Below, in pieces: positions 1-6,409 of a stretch of DNA of 13,610 nt. How positions within the stretch are numbered: position 1 is the stretch's first letter; every line of letters starts with the position of its first letter. The notes beneath the pieces are model-generated. The model saw only the letters and a program-made list of their open reading frames with translations. It ran no database searches and was not told the origin of the DNA. The stretch comes from CBDVBZ01 sp965372355 (GTDB taxonomy: Bacteria > Krumholzibacteriota > Krumholzibacteriia > WVZY01). The stretch is taken from the NCBI GenBank assembly GCA_965372355.1, contig CBDVBZ010000101.1, positions 1 through 13,610 on the forward strand, in the 5' to 3' direction. The translations under genes were made by a program, and so were the position numbers.

Positions 1-710
1 AGGTACATGACCTGTGGGCCCCAATGGACTTGATCCGTGATGTTTCGCTTGATCTGGAAGAAGAAGTCGTCAGCGGTCTCATCGAACTCGTAGATTTCGT
101 TTCGGCGCTCCGAATGCGTGTAATCAAACTTGTACCCGGCAAACCAGCTTCTCCCGGGAATCCAAGGGTCTATGAACTTGATGCCGAAGTTCGTGGTGCC
201 ACCCACCGAGAAGTAGGCGCTTGCCTTTGAGCCCCATTTCAGCACACTGTTCGATGTGATACGGGCACCGATGCTCAAACCGTTTTCGTCCGTGATTTTG
301 ATCACCGGAGTCGGCGTCCATTTGTTGACCTCGTCAACGGTCGTGACCAGAACGACGCCGTCGTCCTCCCTTATCGTGTCAAAATGGATATCCGTGAACA
401 CGCCAAGCTGAGTGAGCCACCTATAATCGATGGTGGCGGACTCCTCCGTGTAGATCTCGCCGGGTTTCGATTTCATGGCCGAGTAGATGATTTCGTCCTT
501 AACAATCTTGTTGCCTACGAGCCGAATCTCCTTGATCACTTCGCCAAACACGATATCGTCGGCAAACGGCGGGGGGATCTTCGTCCTGGAAAAGAAATCG
601 CCGCCGGTCGTGAGCAAGCAGACAGGAACCAGTAACAACATCCCCAGACTCTGAAGCGAACGCTTCCGTGTTGTTCCTGTTCTTCTCGGTGACCGCCCCA
701 TCTTCTTCAT
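1..710 (-). CDS. Omp85/BamA-TamA-like outer-membrane barrel protein, single POTRA (3' end outside window)
   Basis: The first 236 codons are visible and the frame runs off the left edge without a stop. The start at 710 has a strong AAGGAG site eight bases upstream. The frame stays open to an ATG at 908, but that start has no ribosome site. A basic N-terminus with a hydrophobic stretch (about residues 20-36) looks like a signal peptide. Residues 57-128 read as one POTRA domain: an IKEIRLVGNKIV strand, a helix ending SKPGEIYT, a second helix with LTQLGVFTDI, and a last strand VVLVTTVDEV. From about residue 133 come alternating strands typical of the barrel start, including SAYFSVGGTTNFGIKFIDPW. 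Omp85 proteins insert or export proteins at the outer membrane. BamA has five POTRAs and TamA three, so a single POTRA points to an accessory member of the family. The family call is fairly sure; the substrate is unknown. It is last in the visible minus-strand envelope cluster. Confidence 0.82.
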   Translation of the reverse strand, partial: MKKMGRSPRRTGTTRKRSLQSLGMLLLVPVCLLTTGGDFFSRTKIPPPFADDIVFGEVIKEIRLVGNKIVKDEIIYSAMKSKPGEIYTEESATIDYRWLTQLGVFTDIHFDTIREDDGVVLVTTVDEVNKWTPTPVIKITDENGLSIGARITSNSVLKWGSKASAYFSVGGTTNFGIKFIDPWIPGRSWFAGYKFDYTHSERRNEIYEFDETADDFFFQIKRNITDQVHWGPQVMY

Positions 711-778
711 GACGACGTCTCCTTTCGCAGGCCCTGCGACTGGCCCCAACTCCTCGCAAATCGAAAACAAGTTCAGCT

Positions 779-874
779 TCACTTCCTGACCCACCCCCAA
801 CACGCTACCTTGGAGATCCCCACACTCGCCATAACGGCAGCGGCGACGACGAACGTTTTGATGTCTGACGGCAC
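779..874 (-). CDS. Doubtful 31-residue hydrophobic small protein
   Basis: A GTG start is preceded by GGAGG with a seven-base spacer, and a frame of 31 codons follows. The peptide begins VPSDIKTFVVAAAVMAS and has one short hydrophobic segment (about residues 8-20), a single cysteine and a basic C-terminus. It lies between the lipoprotein gene (stop at 940) and the Omp85 start (710), in the same direction. The good ribosome site and hydrophobic core suggest a small membrane peptide. A frame this short could occur by chance, and no family is recognised. Confidence 0.22.
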   Translation of the reverse strand: MPSDIKTFVVAAAVMASVGISKVACWGWVRK

Positions 875-939
875 GGCCAAACCTCCCTCGATGGCAAAGC
901 CGGTACATAACCGTAGTCTTACAAACACGGCTGACTTCG

Positions 940-2001
940 TTACGGCAAGGGCACCGCGGCCCCCAGCGCCTGTTTCGCGACACCCATAATGTCAAACTTG
1001 GCCGGATTGGTGATCCCTTGTGCGAGGCCGCGATGCGCACGTGACCAAATCATAACGGTGATCCGGGTTTTTGCAAGGTTTTCGCTGGTAACCTGCCACA
1101 AATGGTCCAGTTCATAAATCTTGTTGCGGTAAAGATCCAGATCGGGTTGCACCTGTTCGGTCAACTCCCGGATGCGTTCCAGCCGGTACAGAAGCCGGTT
1201 CTCGACGGCCATGACGTCTTCGAGCGTTGCTTCCTTGCCGGCAGGGAGGATCTCGGCAAGCGGCGGATCCTTCTCGAGAAGCCTGGACAAAGCGTTCTTA
1301 TCATGCCCGGTGCGGTACTCTCGCACCAGCACGAGATCCCCAAACGACAGGTTTTGCGACTCGATCAGTATCTTGTAGAACGCCAGGGACGCCGCATGGT
1401 CATCCCTCGCCCTCTGGTCGAGCGCGACCCGGGCGGCATCGAGCTGGGTCCTCATGAGGTCCAGATATTCGTGCGAGAACCTCGCGATCTCGTCAACAAG
1501 AGGTTGCGCCGCGTTGAGCGCATCAAGAAAGTTCTTATGCCCACGGATGTTCGCCAGCATGACGTCGAGCTCTTCTTCCGACAGGGTCAAGCGCGAGTCT
1601 GGATTCATGGCAACGGGTCTCAGGAATTTGTCCAAAAACTCGGCCAGCTTGTCTGAGCGCTGCTTCTCTGTCATATTGGATTTGGAAAGCGTTACGATCG
1701 CAATTGAGTACGCGGCAATGCCGCGGAGGATGGGGCGGTACTCGAGCCAGGAGGTCCTGTATTCCTGGACCGCCGGAAGATACATGTAATCCCGCAAATA
1801 TACGGCCATTCCACCTTGCATGCCGTGCTTGATGTCGACCAGCAAATTGATCGTGTTCTCGGCGAAGGGCGCCATGTCAATACCTTTGGATGACTTGAAG
1901 GGCCTGGTCATGGAAGAGCAACCGCAAACCGCCAACACAATAAGGGCTAGCGCCACGCAGAGAGAAACGCCCCTACCCCGATCCTTGTCGAACGACTTCA
2001 T
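940..2001 (-). CDS. Putative helical lipoprotein, family not recognised
   Basis: This encodes 353 residues when started at 2001, where GAGGAGG lies six bases upstream. The frame extends 27 codons further to an ATG at 2082, but that version would overlap the preceding gene and bury the signal peptide. The N-terminus MKSFDKDRGRG is followed by a hydrophobic segment ending VLAVCGCSS. Cys28 (V-C-G-C) is the likely lipidated residue, although Cys at the -2 position of the lipobox is unusual. The mature part is rich in charged alpha-helix: HKNFLDALNAAQPLVDEIAR, then YRLERIRELTEQVQPDLDLY and similar stretches, suggesting a bundle of long helices. No catalytic motif was seen. It is expected to sit in the outer or inner membrane facing the periplasm. 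It follows the small secreted protein gene by 31 bases and precedes the Omp85 gene, so an accessory role for the barrel protein is possible but only inferred from position. Confidence 0.8.
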   Translation of the reverse strand: MKSFDKDRGRGVSLCVALALIVLAVCGCSSMTRPFKSSKGIDMAPFAENTINLLVDIKHGMQGGMAVYLRDYMYLPAVQEYRTSWLEYRPILRGIAAYSIAIVTLSKSNMTEKQRSDKLAEFLDKFLRPVAMNPDSRLTLSEEELDVMLANIRGHKNFLDALNAAQPLVDEIARFSHEYLDLMRTQLDAARVALDQRARDDHAASLAFYKILIESQNLSFGDLVLVREYRTGHDKNALSRLLEKDPPLAEILPAGKEATLEDVMAVENRLLYRLERIRELTEQVQPDLDLYRNKIYELDHLWQVTSENLAKTRITVMIWSRAHRGLAQGITNPAKFDIMGVAKQALGAAVPLP

Positions 2002-2032
2002 GTTTGTCCTCCTCGCATGCCGCGCGTTCCGG

Positions 2033-2440
2033 TCATTTTTCAACCATCGAGTGCCCGAATACCGACCACGTGACGCCATCATACGAGACCGACAAGGTCA
2101 TATGCCCATCGCTCGAAATCACCATGCTCCACGCGCGCCCGTTATCGACACCGGTGAGTACCCACATATTCTTCTCTTCCAGAACTCTATCGATCACCGT
2201 CACCTCCCCACGGCGAGACTCGGGGGCGAGCAGCGTTATCTCTTTCCTGTTGGTATCTACGCGTAAGAACGTTGGCGGCGCCAGCCCACCAAGATCCGGC
2301 TTCCCAACAGTCCCGTCATCCAGGCATTCGACGGCTCTGGTAACGGAACAAATCCAGACCGGTCCTGCGTGGACACCACCGGCCCATAGCAACGACAACA
2401 GAACCCCGGCCAATACTGCGTATTCGAGTTTGCGTTTCAT
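2033..2440 (-). CDS. Small secreted protein of unknown function
   Basis: This encodes 135 residues from the ATG at 2440, which has AGGAG nine bases upstream. Starting at 2470 would add ten residues ahead of the signal peptide. MKRK, a hydrophobic core (about 8-20) and GGVHA before Gly26 form a standard Sec signal peptide. The mature protein has Cys31 and Cys39, which could form a disulfide. It is mostly short beta-strands, with conserved-looking patches TFLRVD, ITLLAPESRRGEVT and GHMTLSVSYDGVTWSVFGH. It resembles small uncharacterised periplasmic proteins in Gram-negative genomes, but I cannot name a family. It lies between the glycine-zipper gene (34 bases upstream) and the lipoprotein gene (31 bases downstream), consistent with one transcript. 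Confidence 0.82.
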   Translation of the reverse strand: MKRKLEYAVLAGVLLSLLWAGGVHAGPVWICSVTRAVECLDDGTVGKPDLGGLAPPTFLRVDTNRKEITLLAPESRRGEVTVIDRVLEEKNMWVLTGVDNGRAWSMVISSDGHMTLSVSYDGVTWSVFGHSMVEK

Positions 2441-2474
2441 CTTCAAACACTCCTGTTTTGCGACAGACACGCCC

Positions 2475-3029
2475 TTAGTCCACCGTGTAACCGCGGCCCT
2501 TCATGCACGCAACGTAGTTGCGGTCCCATACCTCGAGATGCCGGTTGAACTCGTCGATCGCTTTTTGCGCGTCGGCCTCAGCCGACTGCCTCTGGCGGCG
2601 CGACCGCATTCCGCCCGCTATACCACCGCTGGCCGCCCCGATCGCCGCGCCTTTTCCCGCATCGCCCGCGATCGCACCGACCGCCAGACCCACCAGGGCA
2701 CCCCGCGCGGCTCCGCGCACCAGCCCTCCCTGCGCTTCCTCTGCCGTCTGTTTGGCGGCATAGCCTTGTTCAACGAGCTTGTCGTAAGCCTTGAACGGGT
2801 CCCACCCCGTCTGCTGCGTGGCCCAGTTGTAGCACTCCAACTGGTCACGCATCTGCTGGTCGGTGCTTTGCCCCTCGGCGGGATAGATCACCCGGTTGGT
2901 CGGGTTGGTACTTGGCGGAACCGTCTGAGGTATGTCTGTTGTCTGCTTCTCCTGAGCCAACCCGCCCGCTACCGAACAGAGGTAGATGACCAATCCGATA
3001 ACGAGGACCGATGTACCATGACGTTTCAT
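2475..3029 (-). CDS. Glycine-zipper envelope protein
   Basis: This encodes 184 residues. AAGGA with a seven-base spacer supports the ATG at 3029. A signal peptide (residues 1-25, ending GLA before Gln26) is followed by a Pro/Thr-rich linker. Next comes a segment with Gln and Cys66 in RDQLECYNWATQQTGWDP, a pattern seen in glycine-zipper proteins of Gram-negatives. Residues about 101-141 are a glycine zipper with Gly or Ala every fourth position (GGLVRGAARGALVGLAVGAI, then the GAASGGIAGG end). Such helices pack tightly in or against membranes. The C-terminus is charged helix with Cys175, so Cys66-Cys175 could pair in the periplasm. It begins 14 bases after the end of the broken response regulator, as second cistron of the minus-strand envelope operon. 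The exact role is unknown. Confidence 0.85.
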   Translation of the reverse strand: MKRHGTSVLVIGLVIYLCSVAGGLAQEKQTTDIPQTVPPSTNPTNRVIYPAEGQSTDQQMRDQLECYNWATQQTGWDPFKAYDKLVEQGYAAKQTAEEAQGGLVRGAARGALVGLAVGAIAGDAGKGAAIGAASGGIAGGMRSRRQRQSAEADAQKAIDEFNRHLEVWDRNYVACMKGRGYTVD

Positions 3030-3043
3030 TTCGGTGTCCTTTC

Positions 3044-3339
3044 TCAGACCCTGCCTACTCGGGTGGCGCGATCACCGCTTGCATCACTCTGCTCGCGGTT
3101 GCCGCCCCCGTTGTTCGACGGCAGCACCCATTCGACGGCATCGAACAGCACCGTGCCGTCCACAGGTTTGCGAAAGAATGCCACTGCCCCTATCCTCTGC
3201 GCTTTCTGTCTGGTTTCCGGATCGTCGTCAGCCGTGGCGAAGATGATCGGCAGGTTCACGCCGCGCGCAGCAGGCGTGAAAGCCCCCTTCTCGCCGACGG
3301 GTCGTCGTCCACGACAAATACGCAGTTTCTCCCACTCAT
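3044..3339 (-). pseudogene. Broken single-domain response regulator (internal deletion and frameshift)
   Basis: The ATG at 3339 opens a 27-codon frame, MSGRNCVFVVDDDPSARRGL followed by SRLLRAA, ending at TGA (3258-3256). This is the first strand and helix of a receiver. From 3259 the next frame continues with the second half of a receiver: LPIIFATADDDPETRQKAQR, the conserved AVAFFRKPVDG with its Lys, and a last helix, ending at 3044. Against the intact paralogue at 5955-6353, about residues 28-71 are missing, including the phospho-acceptor Asp. Aligning the two gives a deletion of about 142 bp. The junction is GCGCGCGGC, which fits both flanks. The product cannot be phosphorylated. It is the first cistron behind the inverted repeat at 3376-3395, and its upstream sequence TCTATGATCCG matches that of the intact paralogue. 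Confidence 0.87.
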
Positions 3340-3347
3340 ACTTCCGG

Positions 3348-3353
3348 ATCATA
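3348..3353 (-). promoter_or_regulatory. Candidate -10 box (TATGAT) for the minus-strand envelope operon
   Basis: TATGAT read on the minus strand lies just before the broken regulator. Its first base is 32.5 bp from the centre of the inverted repeat at 3376-3395. The same TCTATGATCCG context occurs before the intact receiver gene at about the same distance from its own repeat. No -35 hexamer is visible, as expected for an activator-dependent promoter. It would drive the broken regulator, glycine-zipper, secreted protein and lipoprotein genes, and perhaps the Omp85 gene. Confidence 0.5.
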
Positions 3354-3375
3354 GACCGCGGCGCGGAGGGGGCGC

Positions 3376-3395
3376 TATCCCACGTTGGTGGTATA
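3376..3395. promoter_or_regulatory. Inverted-repeat operator between divergent envelope operons
   Basis: TATCCCAC-GTTG-GTGGTATA is an inverted repeat with seven of eight arm bases pairing. The same arms with a different four-base centre occur at 6390-6409. It lies between divergent genes, with -10 boxes on both sides at near-equal distance (first bases at 3416 on plus and 3353 on minus). A dimeric activator here would be centred near -43 for both promoters. The likely binder is the FixJ-type regulator encoded at 6445-7071; this is inferred from linkage and geometry only. Confidence 0.6.
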
Positions 3396-3415
3396 CCCCC
3401 CCTCTGCGTTTCAGT

Positions 3416-3421
3416 TATACT
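3416..3421 (+). promoter_or_regulatory. Candidate -10 box (TATACT) for the L,D-transpeptidase operon
   Basis: TATACT lies 30.5 bp from the centre of the inverted repeat at 3376-3395. The -35 position is occupied by the repeat arm and a C-run and bears no TTGACA-like hexamer. Transcription would start near 3428, giving a leader of about 13 bases before the ATG at 3441. That short leader contains GGAGG, so it could still be translated. Confidence 0.5.
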
Positions 3422-3440
3422 TAGCGCTATGGAGGAGTCG

Positions 3441-4220
3441 ATGAGCCTTCCGAGGGGATTTAGTCGCGTACCGCTGGTGATTCTTGTCCTTCTACTACTG
3501 CTCCTGCCAACCGGTGGAAGCGCCGGCGATGAAGCCGATCTGGCGACCGAGATAGAAACTCTATACCGCGAAATAGGTCGAGAAGGCACCCTCGACATAG
3601 AAGTCCTCACTCTTGCTGCCATCGGTTTCGCCAACCTTTGCGGCGACGGAAAACTGGAGAAACACACCCCGCTTTCAATAATCGACTATACAAGGCCGTC
3701 TACCGAGAAGCGTCTGGTCATCGTCGACATTATCGGGCGCAGGCTGTTGCGCACGTCACTCGTCGCGCACGGGAAGAACAGTGGTGAGAACTACGCGGCG
3801 CGGTTTTCCGACGAGCCTGGCTCCCGGATGAGCAGCTTTGGCTTCTTCGCGACCGGGGAGACATACTATGGAAAGCATGATTACTCGCTGAGGCTTCATG
3901 GCCTCGAAAAAGAGTACAACGGCAACGCGGTCGAACGTTCCATCGTGATCCACGGGGCATGGTACGTCTCGCAGAAATTCATAGACGAGTATGGCCGGCT
4001 CGGCAGAAGCTGGGGATGCCCGGCACTTCCGCTCGAGAGCGCCACCGAGATCATCGATTTGATCAAGGGCGGTAGCTGTCTATTCATCCATGTCGACGAC
4101 CCCGAATACCTCGAGAACTCCATCTTTCTTGACAAAACGCGTGCCGCCGAATGGTTCATTGAGAACCGGGGTTGGGAAAGCGGCGACTCGCTGGAGTGTA
4201 AACACAAAACGGGAGGATAG
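3441..4220 (+). CDS. Murein L,D-transpeptidase, YkuD_2-type catalytic domain
   Basis: This encodes 259 residues. The start at 3441 has GGAGG five bases upstream. An in-frame ATG at 3429 lies at the expected transcription start, and the frame is open far upstream only by chance. MSLPRG, a leucine-rich core and a GGSAG end (about residues 1-29) form a signal peptide, so it acts in the periplasm. The middle holds the YkuD_2 pattern: IIDYTRPSTEKRLVIVDI, then VAHGKNSG, RMSSFGFFATGETYYGKHGY-like strands, the conserved VIHGAWYVS (His171) and SWGCPALP with catalytic Cys193. L,D-transpeptidases use this cysteine to form 3-3 cross-links in peptidoglycan, attach proteins to it or cut such links; which applies here cannot be read. 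The gene ends one base before the next transpeptidase, so the two are co-translated. Trp before Gly-Cys, where Arg or Lys is common, is a small oddity. Confidence 0.9.
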   Translation: MSLPRGFSRVPLVILVLLLLLLPTGGSAGDEADLATEIETLYREIGREGTLDIEVLTLAAIGFANLCGDGKLEKHTPLSIIDYTRPSTEKRLVIVDIIGRRLLRTSLVAHGKNSGENYAARFSDEPGSRMSSFGFFATGETYYGKHDYSLRLHGLEKEYNGNAVERSIVIHGAWYVSQKFIDEYGRLGRSWGCPALPLESATEIIDLIKGGSCLFIHVDDPEYLENSIFLDKTRAAEWFIENRGWESGDSLECKHKTGG

Positions 4221-4221
4221 T

Positions 4222-5883
4222 ATGGTTCACCACAGCGATCTGATTCGCACATTCTTCGGCATAGTGGTCATATGCTGTTTGTTCGGCACGGCCTCTGCGG
4301 AGGAACCATCGACGAGCGGAGTGATCCACAGCAGGATGGATCTGCTCGGTTCGCAGGGCTCATTGATGATCGAGGAAGAGGACATCAGAGCCGTGCGAGC
4401 GCTACCCATGTTTTATGAGAGAAGGCAATTCGAGCCGGTGTGGACGGATCCGGGGATGTTCTCGGACCTCACAAAGATGATTGCCGCCTCGGCGGACGAC
4501 GGGCTCGCACCTGAGGACTATCACCTGGCGGCGATCCATGCGCTCACCAAAAGCTGGGATCGCATCACCAGCCCCGAGAGCAGAGCGGACCTCGACATCG
4601 TCTGCACCGACGCCCTCCTTTCACTGGCCTATCACACAAGATACGGCAAGGTCGACCCGGAGCGGCTTGACGCCGACTGGAACATTTACGACGATTTCGT
4701 CGAGCTATCCGAGATGATCGAGCGCATGGAGGAGTTATTCGAGGGTGGCACTGCCGATATCGTCCGGGCCGTCGATGAGATCCGGCCGCCGTACCGGATA
4801 TATCGGGCGCTCTCGAGGGCTTTGGTCGAATACCGAACGATGGAAGCGGAAGGAGGCTGGCCGGCCATCCCGGACGGCGACGTGCTAAAGGAGGGCATCC
4901 GGGATCAGCGCGTGGTGACGCTGCGTGAGAGGCTGGCCGTCACCGGCGACCTCGAGATCGAAGAACCGGGTGACGACCTTTTCGACGAGGAATTGGCAGA
5001 GGGAGTGGAGCGCTTTCAGCAACGCCACGGCCTCGACGTGGACGGGGTTGTTGGCAAAATGACGCTCGCGACACTCAACATACCGGTCTCCGAAAAGATC
5101 GATCGGATGCGGGTCAACCTCGAGCGTCTCCGGTGGGTGTTGCAGGATGAATCCCGCACGTTCATTCTGGTCAACATCGCTGGATTCGAGGTTCTCTTCG
5201 CAAGGGACGAAGAGCTCTCCTGGCGTTCTCGGGTGCAGGTGGGCAAGGAGTATCGCAAGACGCCGGTCTTCCGCGCGGATTTGGACTACATCGTCTTCAA
5301 TCCGACGTGGACCGTGCCACCAACGATACTCAAGAAGGACATTATCCCAAAAGCGGCAAAGGATCCGGCGTACCTGGACAAAAAGAATATCAAGGTCATC
5401 GATAGTAAGGGCCGGATCATCCCCGCCGCGGACGTAGACTGGCAGAAGTACCTCAACGGCGGTTTCCCGTATACGCTGCGTCAGGATCCGGGACCGAACA
5501 ACGCACTCGGCCGGGTCAAGTTCATCTTTCCCAACAAGCACTTTGTATTTCTTCACGACACGCCAAGCCGCTCCCTCTTCTCACGCTCAAAGAGAACGTT
5601 CAGCTCGGGCTGCATAAGAGTCGAGAATCCTCTCGAGTTTGCGGAGGTTCTGCTGAATGATCCGGAGAAGTGGAGTATCGAACAGATCGAAGGGCTCATC
5701 GAATCGGCAAAGACAAAGACCGTACACCTCGATCAACCGATTCCGGTGTTCCTGCTCTACTGGACAGCTTACGTGAACGACGACGGCACCGTTCATTTCC
5801 GCGAGGATGTCTATGGAAGAGACGCGCCGATCCTCACGGATCTAGATGGCGAATTTCGAGCAAGGGACAGACATATCAGATAG
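4222..5883 (+). CDS. L,D-transpeptidase, LdtD/YcbB-like, with peptidoglycan-binding domain
   Basis: This encodes 553 residues. The start at 4222 follows GGGAGG by five bases and the previous stop by one base. A signal peptide (about 1-26, ending TASA) leads to an N-terminal scaffold domain (about 55-210) with FYERRQFEPVWTD and DDGLAPEDYHL, typical of YcbB-type enzymes. A PG_binding_1 domain covers about 232-287 (LRERL, VERFQQRHGLDVDGVVGKMT). The YkuD catalytic domain covers about 312-505: TFILVNIAGFEVLFA, VGKEYRKTPVF, FNPTWTVPPTI, a lid insertion with the PNNALGRVKFIFPN motif, FLHDTPSR (His445) and SSGCIRVENP with catalytic Cys464. Family members make 3-3 cross-links in the periplasm and can bypass beta-lactam-sensitive enzymes. 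The protein is slightly shorter than E. coli LdtD but has all its domains. It is last in its operon, facing the receiver gene with 71 bases between and no convincing terminator. Confidence 0.94.
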   Translation: MVHHSDLIRTFFGIVVICCLFGTASAEEPSTSGVIHSRMDLLGSQGSLMIEEEDIRAVRALPMFYERRQFEPVWTDPGMFSDLTKMIAASADDGLAPEDYHLAAIHALTKSWDRITSPESRADLDIVCTDALLSLAYHTRYGKVDPERLDADWNIYDDFVELSEMIERMEELFEGGTADIVRAVDEIRPPYRIYRALSRALVEYRTMEAEGGWPAIPDGDVLKEGIRDQRVVTLRERLAVTGDLEIEEPGDDLFDEELAEGVERFQQRHGLDVDGVVGKMTLATLNIPVSEKIDRMRVNLERLRWVLQDESRTFILVNIAGFEVLFARDEELSWRSRVQVGKEYRKTPVFRADLDYIVFNPTWTVPPTILKKDIIPKAAKDPAYLDKKNIKVIDSKGRIIPAADVDWQKYLNGGFPYTLRQDPGPNNALGRVKFIFPNKHFVFLHDTPSRSLFSRSKRTFSSGCIRVENPLEFAEVLLNDPEKWSIEQIEGLIESAKTKTVHLDQPIPVFLLYWTAYVNDDGTVHFREDVYGRDAPILTDLDGEFRARDRHIR

Positions 5884-5954
5884 CGGGGGTGGTGATCTCA
5901 GCGTCATTGTTGTACGCGTTTCACGCCGAGCGGCGAGAGCCATTCTCCTGCAGT

Positions 5955-6353
5955 CTACTCTTCTCGTTGGTCGTCGCCCGCGCTGTCCGGCCGCAACGCC
6001 CATGCCACTGCATCGAGCAGCGCCGTACCGTCAACGGGTTTACGAAAGAATGCGACCGCGCCCATCTTTTGTGCTCTCAGTCGGGTTGCCGGGTCGTCAT
6101 CGGCCGTGACGAAGATTATGGATAGGTGTGTGCCGCGCGCCTCGAGTTCGGCCCACAATTCTTCGGTGGATAGTCCGGGCATTCGTGCGTCGAGTATCAA
6201 ACAACCGAATGCCTCGGGGTCAAGGGCGTCAAGGAAATCGTTCGCTGATGGAAAGCTACGGACATCGTAGCCCGCCGTACGCAGCAAGCGTGTTAGCCCA
6301 CGCCTTGCCGACGGGTCGTCGTCTACAACAAATACGCAGTCCGCTCCACTCAT
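5955..6353 (-). CDS. Stand-alone receiver-domain response regulator
   Basis: This encodes 132 residues, all receiver and no output domain. CVFVVDDDPSARRG carries the acidic pair Asp11/Asp12, CLILDARMPG holds phospho-acceptor Asp55, IIFVTADDD has Thr83 and AVAFFRKPVDG has Lys105, so the full phosphorylation site is present. The ATG at 6353 has only a weak ribosome site (CAGG close to the start). It was chosen because the receiver begins there and the broken paralogue starts identically. It lies 91 bases after the FixJ-type regulator, with an inverted repeat and a -10 box in the gap, so it can be transcribed separately. A lone receiver beside a large histidine kinase may act as phosphate sink, relay or feedback partner. 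This is inference; no target domain is visible. Confidence 0.9.
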   Translation of the reverse strand: MSGADCVFVVDDDPSARRGLTRLLRTAGYDVRSFPSANDFLDALDPEAFGCLILDARMPGLSTEELWAELEARGTHLSIIFVTADDDPATRLRAQKMGAVAFFRKPVDGTALLDAVAWALRPDSAGDDQREE

Positions 6354-6362
6354 CCTGGACGG

Positions 6363-6368
6363 ATCATA
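6363..6368 (-). promoter_or_regulatory. Candidate -10 box (TATGAT) for the receiver gene
   Basis: TATGAT on the minus strand lies ten bases before the receiver start. Its first base is 31.5 bp from the centre of the inverted repeat at 6390-6409, with no -35 match. The same hexamer and flanks precede the broken paralogue. The very short leader left before the ATG fits the weak ribosome site and may mean near-leaderless translation. Confidence 0.45.
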
Positions 6369-6389
6369 GACGCCCAAGCAAAGCGGCGG

Positions 6390-6409
6390 TATCCCACCTT
6401 CGTGGTATA
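6390..6409. promoter_or_regulatory. Second copy of the inverted-repeat operator
   Basis: TATCCCAC-CTTC-GTGGTATA has the same eight-base arms as the copy at 3376-3395; only two of the four central bases differ. It lies between the FixJ-type regulator stop and the receiver start, suitably placed to activate the receiver promoter. On its other side no -10 box is seen, so this copy appears to work in one direction. Confidence 0.58.

Noticed and set aside
499..759. 86-codon minus-strand frame
   Set aside because: It overlaps the Omp85 gene in another frame, with Arg-rich low-quality content; the Omp85 frame has the strong ribosome site and domain match.
711..908. 66-codon N-terminal extension of the Omp85 gene to the ATG at 908
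   Set aside because: In frame and open but Arg/Cys-rich with no ribosome site; it would bury the signal peptide.
1102..1656. 184-codon plus-strand frame
   Set aside because: Antisense shadow of the lipoprotein gene, which has a ribosome site, signal peptide and plausible helical protein.
2004..3440. Long plus-strand extension in front of the first transpeptidase
   Set aside because: Antisense to three minus-strand genes with good starts; the signal peptide and ribosome site place the true start at 3441.
3340..3667. Upstream part of a 207-codon minus-strand frame ending in the receiver fragment
   Set aside because: It runs antisense through the transpeptidase signal region and operator and has no receiver features before the junction; only the last 71 or so codons are real receiver sequence.
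4885..5556. 223-codon minus-strand frame
   Set aside because: Antisense to the catalytic part of the YcbB-like transpeptidase; no domain recognised.
5924..5935. CGCCG-AG-CGGCG hairpin between convergent genes as terminator
   Set aside because: Five-base stem with a two-base loop and no T-run; too weak to call.
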